Source: Isochrysis galbana (Eukaryota > Haptophyta > Isochrysidales > Isochrysidaceae). Taken from it: a stretch of DNA of 64,000 nt. The stretch's first letter is position 1. Each line of letters opens with the position of its first letter. Below the pieces are notes generated by a model that saw only the letters and a program-made list of their open reading frames with translations, ran no database searches and was not told where the DNA came from. The position numbers and the translations under genes were made by a program. Positions 54,121-63,348 of the stretch are shown in pieces. The stretch covers positions 648,479 through 712,478 of the forward strand of contig CM030934.1 in assembly GCA_018136815.1 (NCBI GenBank). Direction: 5' to 3'.

Positions 54121-55698
54121 ATGATGGTGGACGAGACCAAGCGGGGCGGCGGGCGCACTGTCCACGACGGCCAGGCCTACGCCCTGGCCGTCTCGAGCGG
54201 CTCAATGCTCGCACCCGACTTGTCACCCATCTCACGCAGATCTCTCGTAGCGCTCTCTGAGCGCAAGACCAACGAGACGGTACACCCGGACGCAGAGATC
54301 AAGCAGCGGAGGGCGCATCCAGCCGGCTTCGCGCCCATCCACACTGCCTCCTTCAAGGCACCCAAGGACCGCTTCTCTGGCCTCGCGGAGCCCTCTGACC
54401 TGCAGGCGTGGTCTGTCCACGATGGCAAGGCCTTTGCGGTAAACGTACGTTCCGGCCGCGGCCGCGCGCCCAGAGAACGCGAGATCCTTATGGCTGACCC
54501 TCACGACATGGCCGAGCTTATCAGTCGATGGGCCACAGAGAGGGGCCATCGAGATTCTGATTGGGACAAGAACTTCCAGCGCGTCAAGTGGAAGTCCGAA
54601 GGGCGGACAACCCTGCCTCGCAGCCCCCGCGCAGGTGTCCGATCCAATAATGCCAGCGCTGGACTTCGGAAGCCGCGCATTCTTACGGTGGAACAGCTGG
54701 TGGCTCATGAGAGCGCTGAATCCTTTTCAGACTACAAGATGGTCTCTCAGTTGGGCATGGGACAGTTTGCAACCGTCTATCATGCTGTGCACGTGCCCAC
54801 CGGTGAGCCAGTGGCGATCAAGATCACGACAAGGCCTATCCAGCTCCCCCCCCCGTGCGGGGCCTCAAGCGAAGAAGTATCTATGATCGACCCGATGGAT
54901 GTAGATTGTTTTACTCTCGAAGCGTCGTGTCTGTTAGCGCTGAGAGCTGTTCAGTTAGCTATGGAGGAGGAGCTGGATGATAACATAGTCTCATCGTACC
55001 GTCCCATCTACCGCGCCCATGGCCTCGTCAACCTCGACAAGAACGGGGCACGCGGATGGATCGCAATGAGACTCGTGGACGGCATTTCACTACTGCGTCA
55101 CTACAAAACTGTCGAGGCGCCTTCGGACTTGCCCACACTCGTTGGGCTGATGCGTGACATCGCCCGTGAGCTTGCCACGTTGCACGAGCTTGGAATCATT
55201 CACCGCGACCTGAAGGAAACCAACGTCATGGTCTCGACTTCGGTGGGCGCAAATGGCGAGAAGCACTTTTTTGCAGAGCTCGTCGATTTTGGGCTCGCGC
55301 TCAGCTTCGAGCCACCCATCGACCAGCTCAGGACAGACTTTCAGTTGCGACTGCGTGTTGGCGTGTATGGCTACATGCCACCGGAGGTGTTCAAGTGCCA
55401 ACCATATGGACCTGAGGTCGATGTGTTCTCGTTCGGCGTACTTCTCTTCCGCTCGCTCAAAGTTGCCATGCCGCGGACAAAGTCTTTGCAGCTGCGTGCT
55501 TGGCTGGATCAGCTACCCTTTAAGATGACTGGCGCGGGCTACGTCGACTTCTGCATGCCGCGCGTGGGTTCGAATTGGCCCAAGAAGCTTTCTTCCCTCG
55601 TGCTCCGCTGCTGTGCGGCTGATCCACAGCAAAGGCCTACGATGGTCGAAGTGTATCGCACACTCGATGTCTGGCTTGGTGCTGTGGCTACGGTATAG
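54121..55698 (+). CDS. Protein kinase (Ser/Thr-type features) with duplicated N-terminal VHDG motif
   Basis: 525 codons from the ATG at 54121 (MMVDETKRGG), the first ATG after the pyrimidine tract. The kinase domain spans about residues 200-522: glycine loop LGMGQFATVYHA, VAIKI with Lys234, an alpha-C-like LEASCLLAL after an insertion, catalytic loop HRDLKETNV (His361, Asp363), magnesium-binding DFG at 389-391, GVYGYMPPEV in the activation segment, and the DVFSFGVLLF helix. All catalytic residues are present, so activity is expected; HRDLKETN is Ser/Thr-kinase-like. A roughly 35-residue insertion lies between the Lys and the alpha-C region. The N-terminus holds two copies of a short motif, TVHDGQAYALAVSSG and SVHDGKAFAVNVRSG, similar to the pair in the phosphatase-fold protein 3 kb upstream. 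I cannot assign a kinase subfamily. There are no transmembrane segments. Confidence 0.93.
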   Translation: MMVDETKRGGGRTVHDGQAYALAVSSGSMLAPDLSPISRRSLVALSERKTNETVHPDAEIKQRRAHPAGFAPIHTASFKAPKDRFSGLAEPSDLQAWSVHDGKAFAVNVRSGRGRAPREREILMADPHDMAELISRWATERGHRDSDWDKNFQRVKWKSEGRTTLPRSPRAGVRSNNASAGLRKPRILTVEQLVAHESAESFSDYKMVSQLGMGQFATVYHAVHVPTGEPVAIKITTRPIQLPPPCGASSEEVSMIDPMDVDCFTLEASCLLALRAVQLAMEEELDDNIVSSYRPIYRAHGLVNLDKNGARGWIAMRLVDGISLLRHYKTVEAPSDLPTLVGLMRDIARELATLHELGIIHRDLKETNVMVSTSVGANGEKHFFAELVDFGLALSFEPPIDQLRTDFQLRLRVGVYGYMPPEVFKCQPYGPEVDVFSFGVLLFRSLKVAMPRTKSLQLRAWLDQLPFKMTGAGYVDFCMPRVGSNWPKKLSSLVLRCCAADPQQRPTMVEVYRTLDVWLGAVATV

Positions 55699-56926
55699 GG
55701 TTGCTACGATGAGCTCTTCCTTGTGCGGACCCTTGCTCAGCTTCAAGGCAAGTGTGCTTTGCCGTCGCTCACCACTACAATGACTCAATGAAGCAGATCG
55801 CTAATATGCCAATCTTTCCCTATGCACCTTGGTTCTTCCTGCTTAGTGTGGGCCATTTTCCTGAAGCGCCCGTTGTGCTGTTCGTGCCCCGACGTATTGG
55901 ATGGTATCTCACGGCACCTTTGACTCGCACAACCCCAAGGCATCCTTGACGATATGGTTTTGTTGCTCAAGCACATCACATGGCGGCTTCCCCACCAAAG
56001 CATGCCGGACTCGATACCTCGTACGAAACCTCGACCCCGCGGTCGTATCGCCCACAAGTATTCTGATCACGCTGTCGACGCTTAGGAGTGGTCTCGGCCT
56101 TCCTCGATATTTCACATCCTCCCTTGGTCTCGGCCTTCCTTCGCCTGTTGTTGGTTCAACGCCATGCGGCCTTGCTGCTCTAAATCAATTCTAGTCTATC
56201 TATTCGGACGCTTCTCTTGAATATGGCATCGCTGACTTTGTCCTCGCCAACCTCTCGGCCTCGTCTTTCTCGCCTAGCCTTTTTGCGCCTGGTGCTCGCA
56301 CGTTGCGTAGGCACCACATATGCGCCACACATGTGTGTGCACATGTAGGGGTGGCACAGGTCCACAATCCATCACCATCATAGACATGCACCTAGACGCT
56401 GCCTTGACCGTGGGGAGTTGTATGCATTCTTATTCTTATTTTGCAAATGGCAACTCTTAGCCTATCACAGAGTGCCGTCATCTGCCAACACAATCCATCG
56501 GCCCTTGCCCTTGCCGCTTACCGATAGAATCGTCTTTCCGGCGGCGCGAGCAGCTATAAGTTGTAAGGGTCGTTCAGCTTCTTTGACAAGAGGACCCCCC
56601 TCCCCCCCCGTTACTTTTTCCCGGTGCGGCGGCAGCTTCACTGGGTTTTGCCCAATTGTAACTTGTAACTTGTGGGGAGTTCGGAGTTCTAATGGGAGCA
56701 AGGGGTATGCTAGATGCTGATATGCTCGTTGGTCGTTGGGAGTTAGTTAGGAGTTAGGGGAGTTTCAAAGGGATACATGTTTGCGTGTGTGTGTGGCATC
56801 GGCACGCATCAAGGTGTGCGGGCAAGTGCGCTGAGGGTTGCCGTAATAGTACCGGGCTAGTGGCAGTAGTGATCAGTGTTGGTCAAACTATTGTTATAGT
56901 TTCAGCGATGGAGCGCGCGCCAACCG
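55699..56926. other. Intergenic, no gene supported
   Basis: Average composition, with a cctcggccttcctcg duplication near 56092-56130. No family was recognised in any frame. Confidence 0.4.
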
Positions 56927-57640
56927 CTAGGCCTGCGTGTCCGCAAAAGCGTGACATGGGATCGAAGTCCGCTTTAGCGTTACGCCACGACTCTTGATCC
57001 CACTTAGCACCCTCAGGGTGGCCGAAGCCATCGGCGGGAGGGGCGCAACGGCGACTCTTCTGCGGCGGGGGGGCGTCGAGTGGGGGCAGTCCGTTTCCAG
57101 AGGAAGCGGGTGGTGGCTCCTTGGCTCCTTGGTGTGATCAACGCGAATTGTTTTGCGATCCGGGCCCCGTCGATCGCTGGAGCTTCCGGCCGAGGGCTTA
57201 GGTTTCTCGGATTTGCTGGCAGAGGGCTGGGACGCTCCGAGGCGTTCCTTCACCATCACCATGCGGACAACCTCGTCGATGTGGTTGATTGCGAAGGCGC
57301 CCTTTGTCACCTGGGGGTGGCGCAGCGCTTCAGCCCGTGCTTGCTCGGCGGGAGCTAGCACCATGCGGGCTATCGAGATGCACGATAGGGAATGGTGCGG
57401 GGCTTCTCCCGCGGCGACAACTTCGATCCCGCGCTTCCACGCCTTGAGGAACTCGAAGGAGTTCTCAGCTCCACGCGACCGATCACTCTCGTCGGCCTTG
57501 ACGCACGAGTCGAATCGTTCGTTGATTTCGTGGGTGAAAGCCGGGAACTTGAAGACGTTGGCGGCGGTCACGGTCGGGTCGTTCATCTTTCGCACGAAGG
57601 CGGCGACAGTTACGCACAGGAATAAGGAGGGAATCTTTCG
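56927..57640 (-). pseudogene. gag-like remnant related to the chromovirus gag at 10 kb
   Basis: The minus-strand frame reads VRKMNDPTVTAANVFKFPAF, then THEINERFDSCVKA, matching VRKMGDANVDATSVWDHPNM and SHDINQRFEAI at 10.2 kb. It continues through WKRGIEVVAAGEAP and an Arg/Ser/Pro-rich part to a stop. No start, nucleocapsid knuckle or pol follows, so it is a fragment. It shows that the gag family has at least two insertions in this window. Confidence 0.7.
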
Positions 57641-58449
57641 AAAACCCTTACTTAATTAAGTGAGTTGATGAAGACCGAAGTAAGATAGCGCCACAATATA
57701 ATCCAACGGCCAACACCTGAGGGGGAATCAGGGTCACACAAGGGGGCGGTTCCTTGCACCGGCGCTACCTGAACGCGCGACTTAGCCTAAAAACGCGAGG
57801 AGCACGCAAGGAGGTAAGCAAGGTGAGGGGCAAGCAGGCGACCCCTCCTCCACCGCAGACACCCCCTGGGTGCTGGGTGGGCCCGCACACTCATCCTCAG
57901 CCCCTGCCTGTTGGCAGGGGCTGAGCTGACATCATTCCTGTCCATACTCTTGCCGAGCGCGCGTAGCGCGCCGCATGCATTCGCCTGGACTAGCACCCCA
58001 TCGTACTGCGTACTGACCCCCCCCTTCAACACTGAGTCACAGATTATCTGAGCCGCCAGGAGAGCACCCAGGGCCAGCGAGGCCAGCGAGGGAGAGGCAG
58101 GGGAGGCCAGGGGCCCAGCCCCAGCCTCCACTGCCCCCTGAGCTCCTGAGCTGGCCCAGCTGGTCCTCTGGGGGGACCCGAGGGTCCCCTCAGAGGGGGG
58201 CTATGGCGCGCGCAGACATCGCACGCCCGTAGGAGAACGAAGAGAACGACGAGAAAAGAACGACAAAAAAAAGGCACGACCCGACCCAAGAAAAGGTAAT
58301 ACTCACGCCTGTTTACAGTATGTTTACAGGTCGACCGACACCCGACGCGACAGGCGGGCACCGCGAAAGAGAGGCGCCAGACGAAAAAGACCCAAGAGGC
58401 AGAGGCCACGAAGCAACAAGACAGAATAAGGTAAGCGACGCACGCGTTT
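57641..58449. other. Spacer with R2 repeat and hairpin
   Basis: An inverted R2 copy lies at about 58068-58148. A long hairpin follows at about 58157-58196 (gggaccc-gag-ggtccc core with flanking cctct/agagg). No gene was seen. Confidence 0.5.
58068..58148 (-). repeat. Dispersed repeat family R2, copy 2 (inverted)
   Basis: Reverse complement of the 37503-37600 core, with very few differences over about 75 bp. Confidence 0.85.
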
Positions 58450-58670
58450 ACGTTTGTTGTACGGAATTTAACTGACACGCCTGCCCCAGCCCGCCCCCCA
58501 CCCGCCAGGCCCGTCGTAGTGCACGCGGGCCCTCCCCCCACCCCCCATAGGGGGGGTAGTGGGAGCGGGGATGAGAGTGTGGGATATAGGCGATGGCGAG
58601 TGCGATACCGGAGGGGTGTGAGTCAGTAGCAGCATAGCGCATAGCGGGCACCTTCAAGAATATTTTTTTT
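58450..58670 (+). mobile_element. Non-coding LINE-type 3' end (or SINE) with conserved hairpin and T8 tail
   Basis: Ends caccttcaagaata followed by T8 (58663-58670), as at 30.38 kb. It shares ggcgatg and agtgggagcgggga-like purine-rich middle sequence with the other tails. No coding part is visible. The 5' limit is approximate. Confidence 0.65.
58508..58531 (+). other. Conserved LINE-type hairpin, fifth copy
   Basis: GGCCCG (58508-58513) pairs with CGGGCC (58526-58531) around tc / GT-AGTGC-AC / g. The last stem pair is G:C where the 21.3- and 30.2-kb copies have A:T, a compensatory change. Confidence 0.77.
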
Positions 58671-59411
58671 GACCGCCCTAGAATTAGAGATGGTCCCTGA
58701 GGATCCTGATGATGATTCAAATTCGGACTGGGTCATTCCTCTGTTCTCATTTGTGAGAGTAGTGTAGTCTGAATGCTGCGCTTAGTGTGAGTTGAGCTAG
58801 GCTAGGGCGATAACAGACGATATAAGATATAATAAGCTGATGAGGTCCCTAGTTCTAGTTCTCAGCAGAGGCAATGTCTAGTATTAGCTGATAGAGTCCA
58901 TTAGCTGATATCGGTTCTGATATTACTATTAGCTCCAAGAACGCCGTTAGCTGACGAACTGATACCCCAACACTGGTTGTGATACGAACACTCAGATGTT
59001 TTATTATCCTCTTCCTTTGTTCCATCTATACTACAAAATGCATTCGGACACACGTAAAAGGCAGAGTTTGATTTTCTCTCTCTAATCGTGCGACGAAAAG
59101 ACATGAGAAATGCAGCATGCCCATGAAGCTCCATGAACAGCTCAGATTTTGGTCAGCCGGCCGCCAGTGTCCAGTGTGTGCTCCTCGCGGCGGCGGCGAC
59201 AGGCAGCGAGCGGCGCGTAGTCTATTTTCTGTTTCTGTTCATGGAGGTCTTCGTATCGCTTATTTTTGGGTTCTTCCGGGGGCTCACTCTCACTCTCTCA
59301 CCCCGCCGCCGCCGCCGCGTGCTGGGAGAAGCCAAGAAGGGGGGGGAGGGCTCGGGCGGGAGGGAGCGCCGAGGGGGGAGAGAGACGTGGGTGGGCGGAG
59401 CGGTTGCATCG
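58671..59411. other. 5' flank of the MFS gene
   Basis: The 58800-58970 part is AT-richer, with repeated agctgatat/gctgatgagg words. An in-frame ATG at 59133 would extend the MFS protein by 93 low-complexity residues; I did not use it. Confidence 0.45.
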
Positions 59412-60905
59412 ATGCGTCGCCGTCCACTGCTCTTGCTGCTCTGCCTTGGCCTCTCGGGCGCACTCGTTCCAAGCGCCGGCTTAGCCCGCCCTACCATCAC
59501 TGCCACACGATGCGCTCCGACGCTGCTCGCAGCCGAGCGGGGTCATGAGGATGAGCCGATACGAGCCGATCTGCCCGAGGTACAGTCGAAGGTCGCCGAA
59601 CCATTGCTCACGCCCATATCGAGCCCGCGTAGCCTCTTCCCGGCTTGGCTGCTTGTGCTCCTCGTCTTCACCAATATGCTCTCCAATGCCGTTATCGCCC
59701 AAGCGGTGCCGACGGCCCTGTACGCTGCGTACGACAACAATCGCGTGCGCACTGCCGCCATGCTCGGGCGCATCTCGTCGTGCGCAGCGCTGATGGACAT
59801 CATGCTCACACCCCAGCTTGGGCGGCTCTCCGACACCATCGGGCGCAAGCCCTTGCTAGTTGCGGCTCCTGCTCTTCAGCTTATCTGCCGAGGTGTTGCC
59901 ACTCTCTATCCTTCAGTGGGAGTGCTCGTAGGCTGTAAATTAATTTCTCTAACTCTCACCTCAACGTTTTCGGTGGCCATTCGAGCCGCTCTCGCCGACT
60001 GTCACCGTCGTGATCCGACAACACTCACCGGCCGGCTTGGACTGGTGTCGGCGGCCTCGGGCGCGGCCTATTCAGTTGGTATGTTTGTGGGCGGCCGCCT
60101 AGTTTCCCGAAAGCTGCGACTGCCGTACGCAGCCTCTGTGACTCTGCTGAGCTGCCTCGTCCCACTGATAATTGTCTACTTCCGTGAGACTCATCCATGC
60201 TCGGCACGCTCGCCATTTGGGCTGCGGCCGCCCGCGTTTGGGTTCCTGCGCTTGTTTCGCTCCGGTCCCGAACTTCGCTCGTTGAGTGCCGTTTCGGGGC
60301 TGCACACTATCTCCATGGCTATGGGCGACACCTGGCAGGTCTTTGCCCGCGAGTTGCGCGGCTGGGGAGCTGAGACGTGCGGGCTCTTCGGCTCGCTCTC
60401 GGGCATCGGCCACACTTGCACAGCTCTGCTCGCCCGCAGGTCCGTAAAAAGATTTGGTGCCCGAGGGCACACGTTCGCAGCTTCCCTCAGTTCAGCTCTG
60501 ACTGAACTCTCGCTCGGGCTGGGTTCCACACGAGTTGCCTTTGGAATGCTGCCGGTCAATTGGATAGGGCGCACCCAAGGTATGGCTGTCACTGCGCGCA
60601 TCACGCAAGTGGGTGCGGCAGCGGGTCTTGGCCAAGGAGCGCTTGCCGGAGATCACCAAAACTTGCGATCGCTACTGAAGGTTGTCGGGCCAACCTTATA
60701 CGGGACTCTCTTCGGGCTAGGCTGTAACTTGGGTGCACCCTCGCTTCCGTTCCTCATCGCCTGCGGCCTCTCGCTGCTTGCGACAGCTCTTGTCGCAATG
60801 AGCCCCATCTCCGCTTGGGAGAGCGCCATGCCACCAAATAGCAAGGCGGGGCCCAACACGGATTCAGCTGACGGAAGCTCCGGGGCATTCAGTACTGCGT
60901 CGTAG
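59412..60905 (+). CDS. Major facilitator superfamily transporter, possibly organelle-targeted
   Basis: 497 codons from the ATG at 59412 (MRRRPLLLLLCLGL). The start looks like a signal peptide followed by a Thr/Ala/Arg-rich stretch (LARPTITATRCAP), the two-part arrangement used for plastids of secondary origin. The MFS core begins near residue 75: a first helix (WLLVLLVFTNMLSNAVIA) and the family motif A, GRLSDTIGRKPLLVAA, in the loop after helix 2. Further hydrophobic helices follow to LIACGLSLLATALVAM, consistent with 12 helices; a central loop (ETHPCSARSPFGLRP) separates the halves. MFS carriers move small solutes by proton coupling or facilitated diffusion. The closest overall feel is the tetracycline-efflux-like/TetA-type group, which says nothing firm about substrate. 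Starting at 59133 instead would put Arg/Gly-rich repeat sequence first, which is less likely. Confidence 0.87.
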   Translation: MRRRPLLLLLCLGLSGALVPSAGLARPTITATRCAPTLLAAERGHEDEPIRADLPEVQSKVAEPLLTPISSPRSLFPAWLLVLLVFTNMLSNAVIAQAVPTALYAAYDNNRVRTAAMLGRISSCAALMDIMLTPQLGRLSDTIGRKPLLVAAPALQLICRGVATLYPSVGVLVGCKLISLTLTSTFSVAIRAALADCHRRDPTTLTGRLGLVSAASGAAYSVGMFVGGRLVSRKLRLPYAASVTLLSCLVPLIIVYFRETHPCSARSPFGLRPPAFGFLRLFRSGPELRSLSAVSGLHTISMAMGDTWQVFARELRGWGAETCGLFGSLSGIGHTCTALLARRSVKRFGARGHTFAASLSSALTELSLGLGSTRVAFGMLPVNWIGRTQGMAVTARITQVGAAAGLGQGALAGDHQNLRSLLKVVGPTLYGTLFGLGCNLGAPSLPFLIACGLSLLATALVAMSPISAWESAMPPNSKAGPNTDSADGSSGAFSTAS

Positions 60906-61639
60906 CCCAGCGACATGCAGAAGTATAGGTGTCCCTCCGTTGCCGCAACTCGACCCATTCGATGGACGTGGTCTTTGCTGGCCACCGGCTAATGCGTTTA
61001 CCCGCTGCTTTTGCACCATACCACTACGACACCCGCTCTTTTGATACTTGAGACTTGCAAAACACGCTTTTACTGCTCTCCAAGGCCTGACGCACGGGGG
61101 ATCCTTTTCTGATGCTCAACCTCTTCATCTGATATCAAGCTTTATCTTTTGCACATTGAGACCAGCCGCCGTCACTGCATCACTCTACGGCAGCTTTTGG
61201 AACACTTGCATTCGCCTATTTTCATGTGTCCTTGTCTACCACATGACTTGCAGCGTACGACTAGTTAGCCTGTATGAGCTAAGGTGTGATAATGAGTACT
61301 CTTAGACAATCTCGTACTTCACGCTGGTTGCACACACCGCACACCGCACTTCACGCTCATCCCTCAGACTCAGCTCTTCAAGCCGCAGCACTAGACTCGT
61401 GCACGGCCGAGCCCTTGGTTGCGCGCGCCGGCCCGCGCCCCTCTCCTCTTGCCTCCAGGCCTGGCCCTGCCGACCGCCGAGGGCGGCCCCCTCGCCAACC
61501 CGGAGCCGGAGCAGTCGCTGTCGTAGCGACCGTGCCCTCCTCAGAGGCTGATGAATTGGGCTGACCGGTTGGGTCCGGGGGCAGTGAGGAAGGGGAAGGG
61601 GTCTCATCGCCCAGGCGCGCAGGCGCGGCGGTGCGGCGG
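60906..61639. other. 3' flank, no gene seen
   Basis: Ordinary composition; no recognisable frame. Confidence 0.35.
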
Positions 61640-61770
61640 TGAGGGACAATTGGGAGGGGCTGGTGCTGACGGGCTCAATCAAGCCCGTTAGCGAGGGAGG
61701 GTGGGAGGAAGGCGGACTTGCTTGGACGAGGACGAGGACGGCAGCGAGAGTGACATCGAGCGCGAGTAGG
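61640..61770 (-). repeat. Dispersed repeat family R1, copy 3 (inverted, partial)
   Basis: On the minus strand it reads ctcgcgctcgatgtcactct, then gccgtcctcgtcctcg, and the hairpin equivalent gcccgtcagc, with aagcccgtta opposite gacgggct. Only the 3' half of R1 is present. Confidence 0.75.
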
Positions 61771-63348
61771 CCCAGGCCAATACTTGTAGTAAAACTCGCC
61801 CAAACTTGCGGGCCAAACTTGCGGGAGCTTCTTGCAACAGCCCGCCCAACCAAACTTGTAGCCATTCTTGTAGCAATTCTTGCCCAAACTTGTAGCCATT
61901 CTTGTAGCAATTAGGGATAAGGCAGAATTTCGGAAATAACGAAATAACTCGTGAATTTGGGGCACATAACACATAACACGCTGACCCATCCCTGACTCCC
62001 CACAGGCACGCTTGATTCGCCCGCCCTGGCCTGTCGTGGCCAGCCCATCCCTCTGACCAGCCCCTCCTCCCCCTGGGCCCCCCTGATCAGGAGCCCCCAG
62101 CCAGCTCCAGTCGACTTGCAGGACCGCAGAGCGCCAGCGAGGGAGAGGCAGGAGGGACCAGGGCCATGCCCCAGCCTCACCTGCCCCCTGAGCTGTGCTC
62201 CCAGGCCCTTGCAGGCCACCTGGGGACCTGAAGAGGGGCCGCATGCGCGTGCCATGGGCCCCCGCCGCAGGGAAGAGAGGAGGAAAAGGGAAGAGGGAGG
62301 GGAGGGGGGAGCGGCAGCTCTCCCCTCTCCGGTGTTTATTTACGTGTCTTCTCGACCTATTTGGGTAAGAGAAGACGCGGGCGCCAGAGCCAGGAGGGAA
62401 GGGCCGCGGCTCGTCGCGGCCACTCGCTCGGGCGCTGGCGCTGGGGCTCAGCCCCTGGCCCCCCCTGCCTCTCCCACGCTTGCCTCGCTGGCCCTGGGTG
62501 CCGCCCAGAGGCCCCTGTCGGCCTGGCGACTTGGGATGGGGGGGGGAGTCAGTACGAGAGCAGGCCCAATCGGGCCAGGGAGTGCGGCTCGCGACCCGCG
62601 CCCACTGGGGGTCTGGGTGGTTGTGTTGAGTGCCCTGCTCATGCCAAAAGCCAAAAGGCAGAGCATGGAGCATGGGGGTGACCGACAGGCCCCCCGGAGG
62701 GGAATTGGTGCCTGAGAGGGGGGACGCGAGAGGCGCGAGGCGCCCCCCCATGCTGAACTAAGTATAAACTTAGTTGGGATCAGGGCTGTCTTTGTGGGTG
62801 CAAGCAACTAGGCCTGCATGTATGTAATAGTGTAATAGTAACAGTTGACAGTTGGTCTACATCTCCCATACCCATATCCATATACGCGTCGGCGCGCCAC
62901 TACTCGCCCAGCGCAGCTTATGCTGTTGTGTGATCGCATGGGGTATAGGGGGCTGACTACGGCTCACCATTGAGCATCCTGCTCCCTCATGTCCACCACC
63001 AAGCCCAGTAGACTGACCATGCACTTGAATTGCCCAATCTGACTCATTTATGAGGCATAGAGCCTGGAAGGACACCCCTACCAGGAATCGGACCCCCCCC
63101 CCGCTGGCTGCTCCGATGAGGGCACGCGCACTCTCACAGGCCGTCGTAAATGATGGACCCCCATGATATTTTTGTACCTCTTGCCTGCAGGGCATCCCCA
63201 TGGGCCCAGATCAAGCCTTGGGGGGGGCTCTAGAGATAAAAAGTACCATTAGGGGAGGGGGAAGGACATGCCAGTAGAGGAATTGGCCGCCCACGGAGTA
63301 CTAGAGTAGGACGAGGATTCGAGGAACGCCCGCCGCGTCCCGCGCGCG
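61771..63348. other. Repeat-rich intergenic region upstream of the amino-acid transporter
   Basis: Contains tandem words of ttgtagccattcttgtagca (61855-61912), R2 copies at about 62123-62193 (inverted) and 62428-62500 (direct), and the 20-bp palindrome aactaagtataaacttagtt at 62757-62776. No gene is supported. Confidence 0.55.

Noticed and set aside
59133..59411. Upstream ATG start for the MFS gene
   Set aside because: The extra 93 residues are Arg/Gly-rich translation of simple repeats. The ATG at 59412 begins a plausible targeting sequence.
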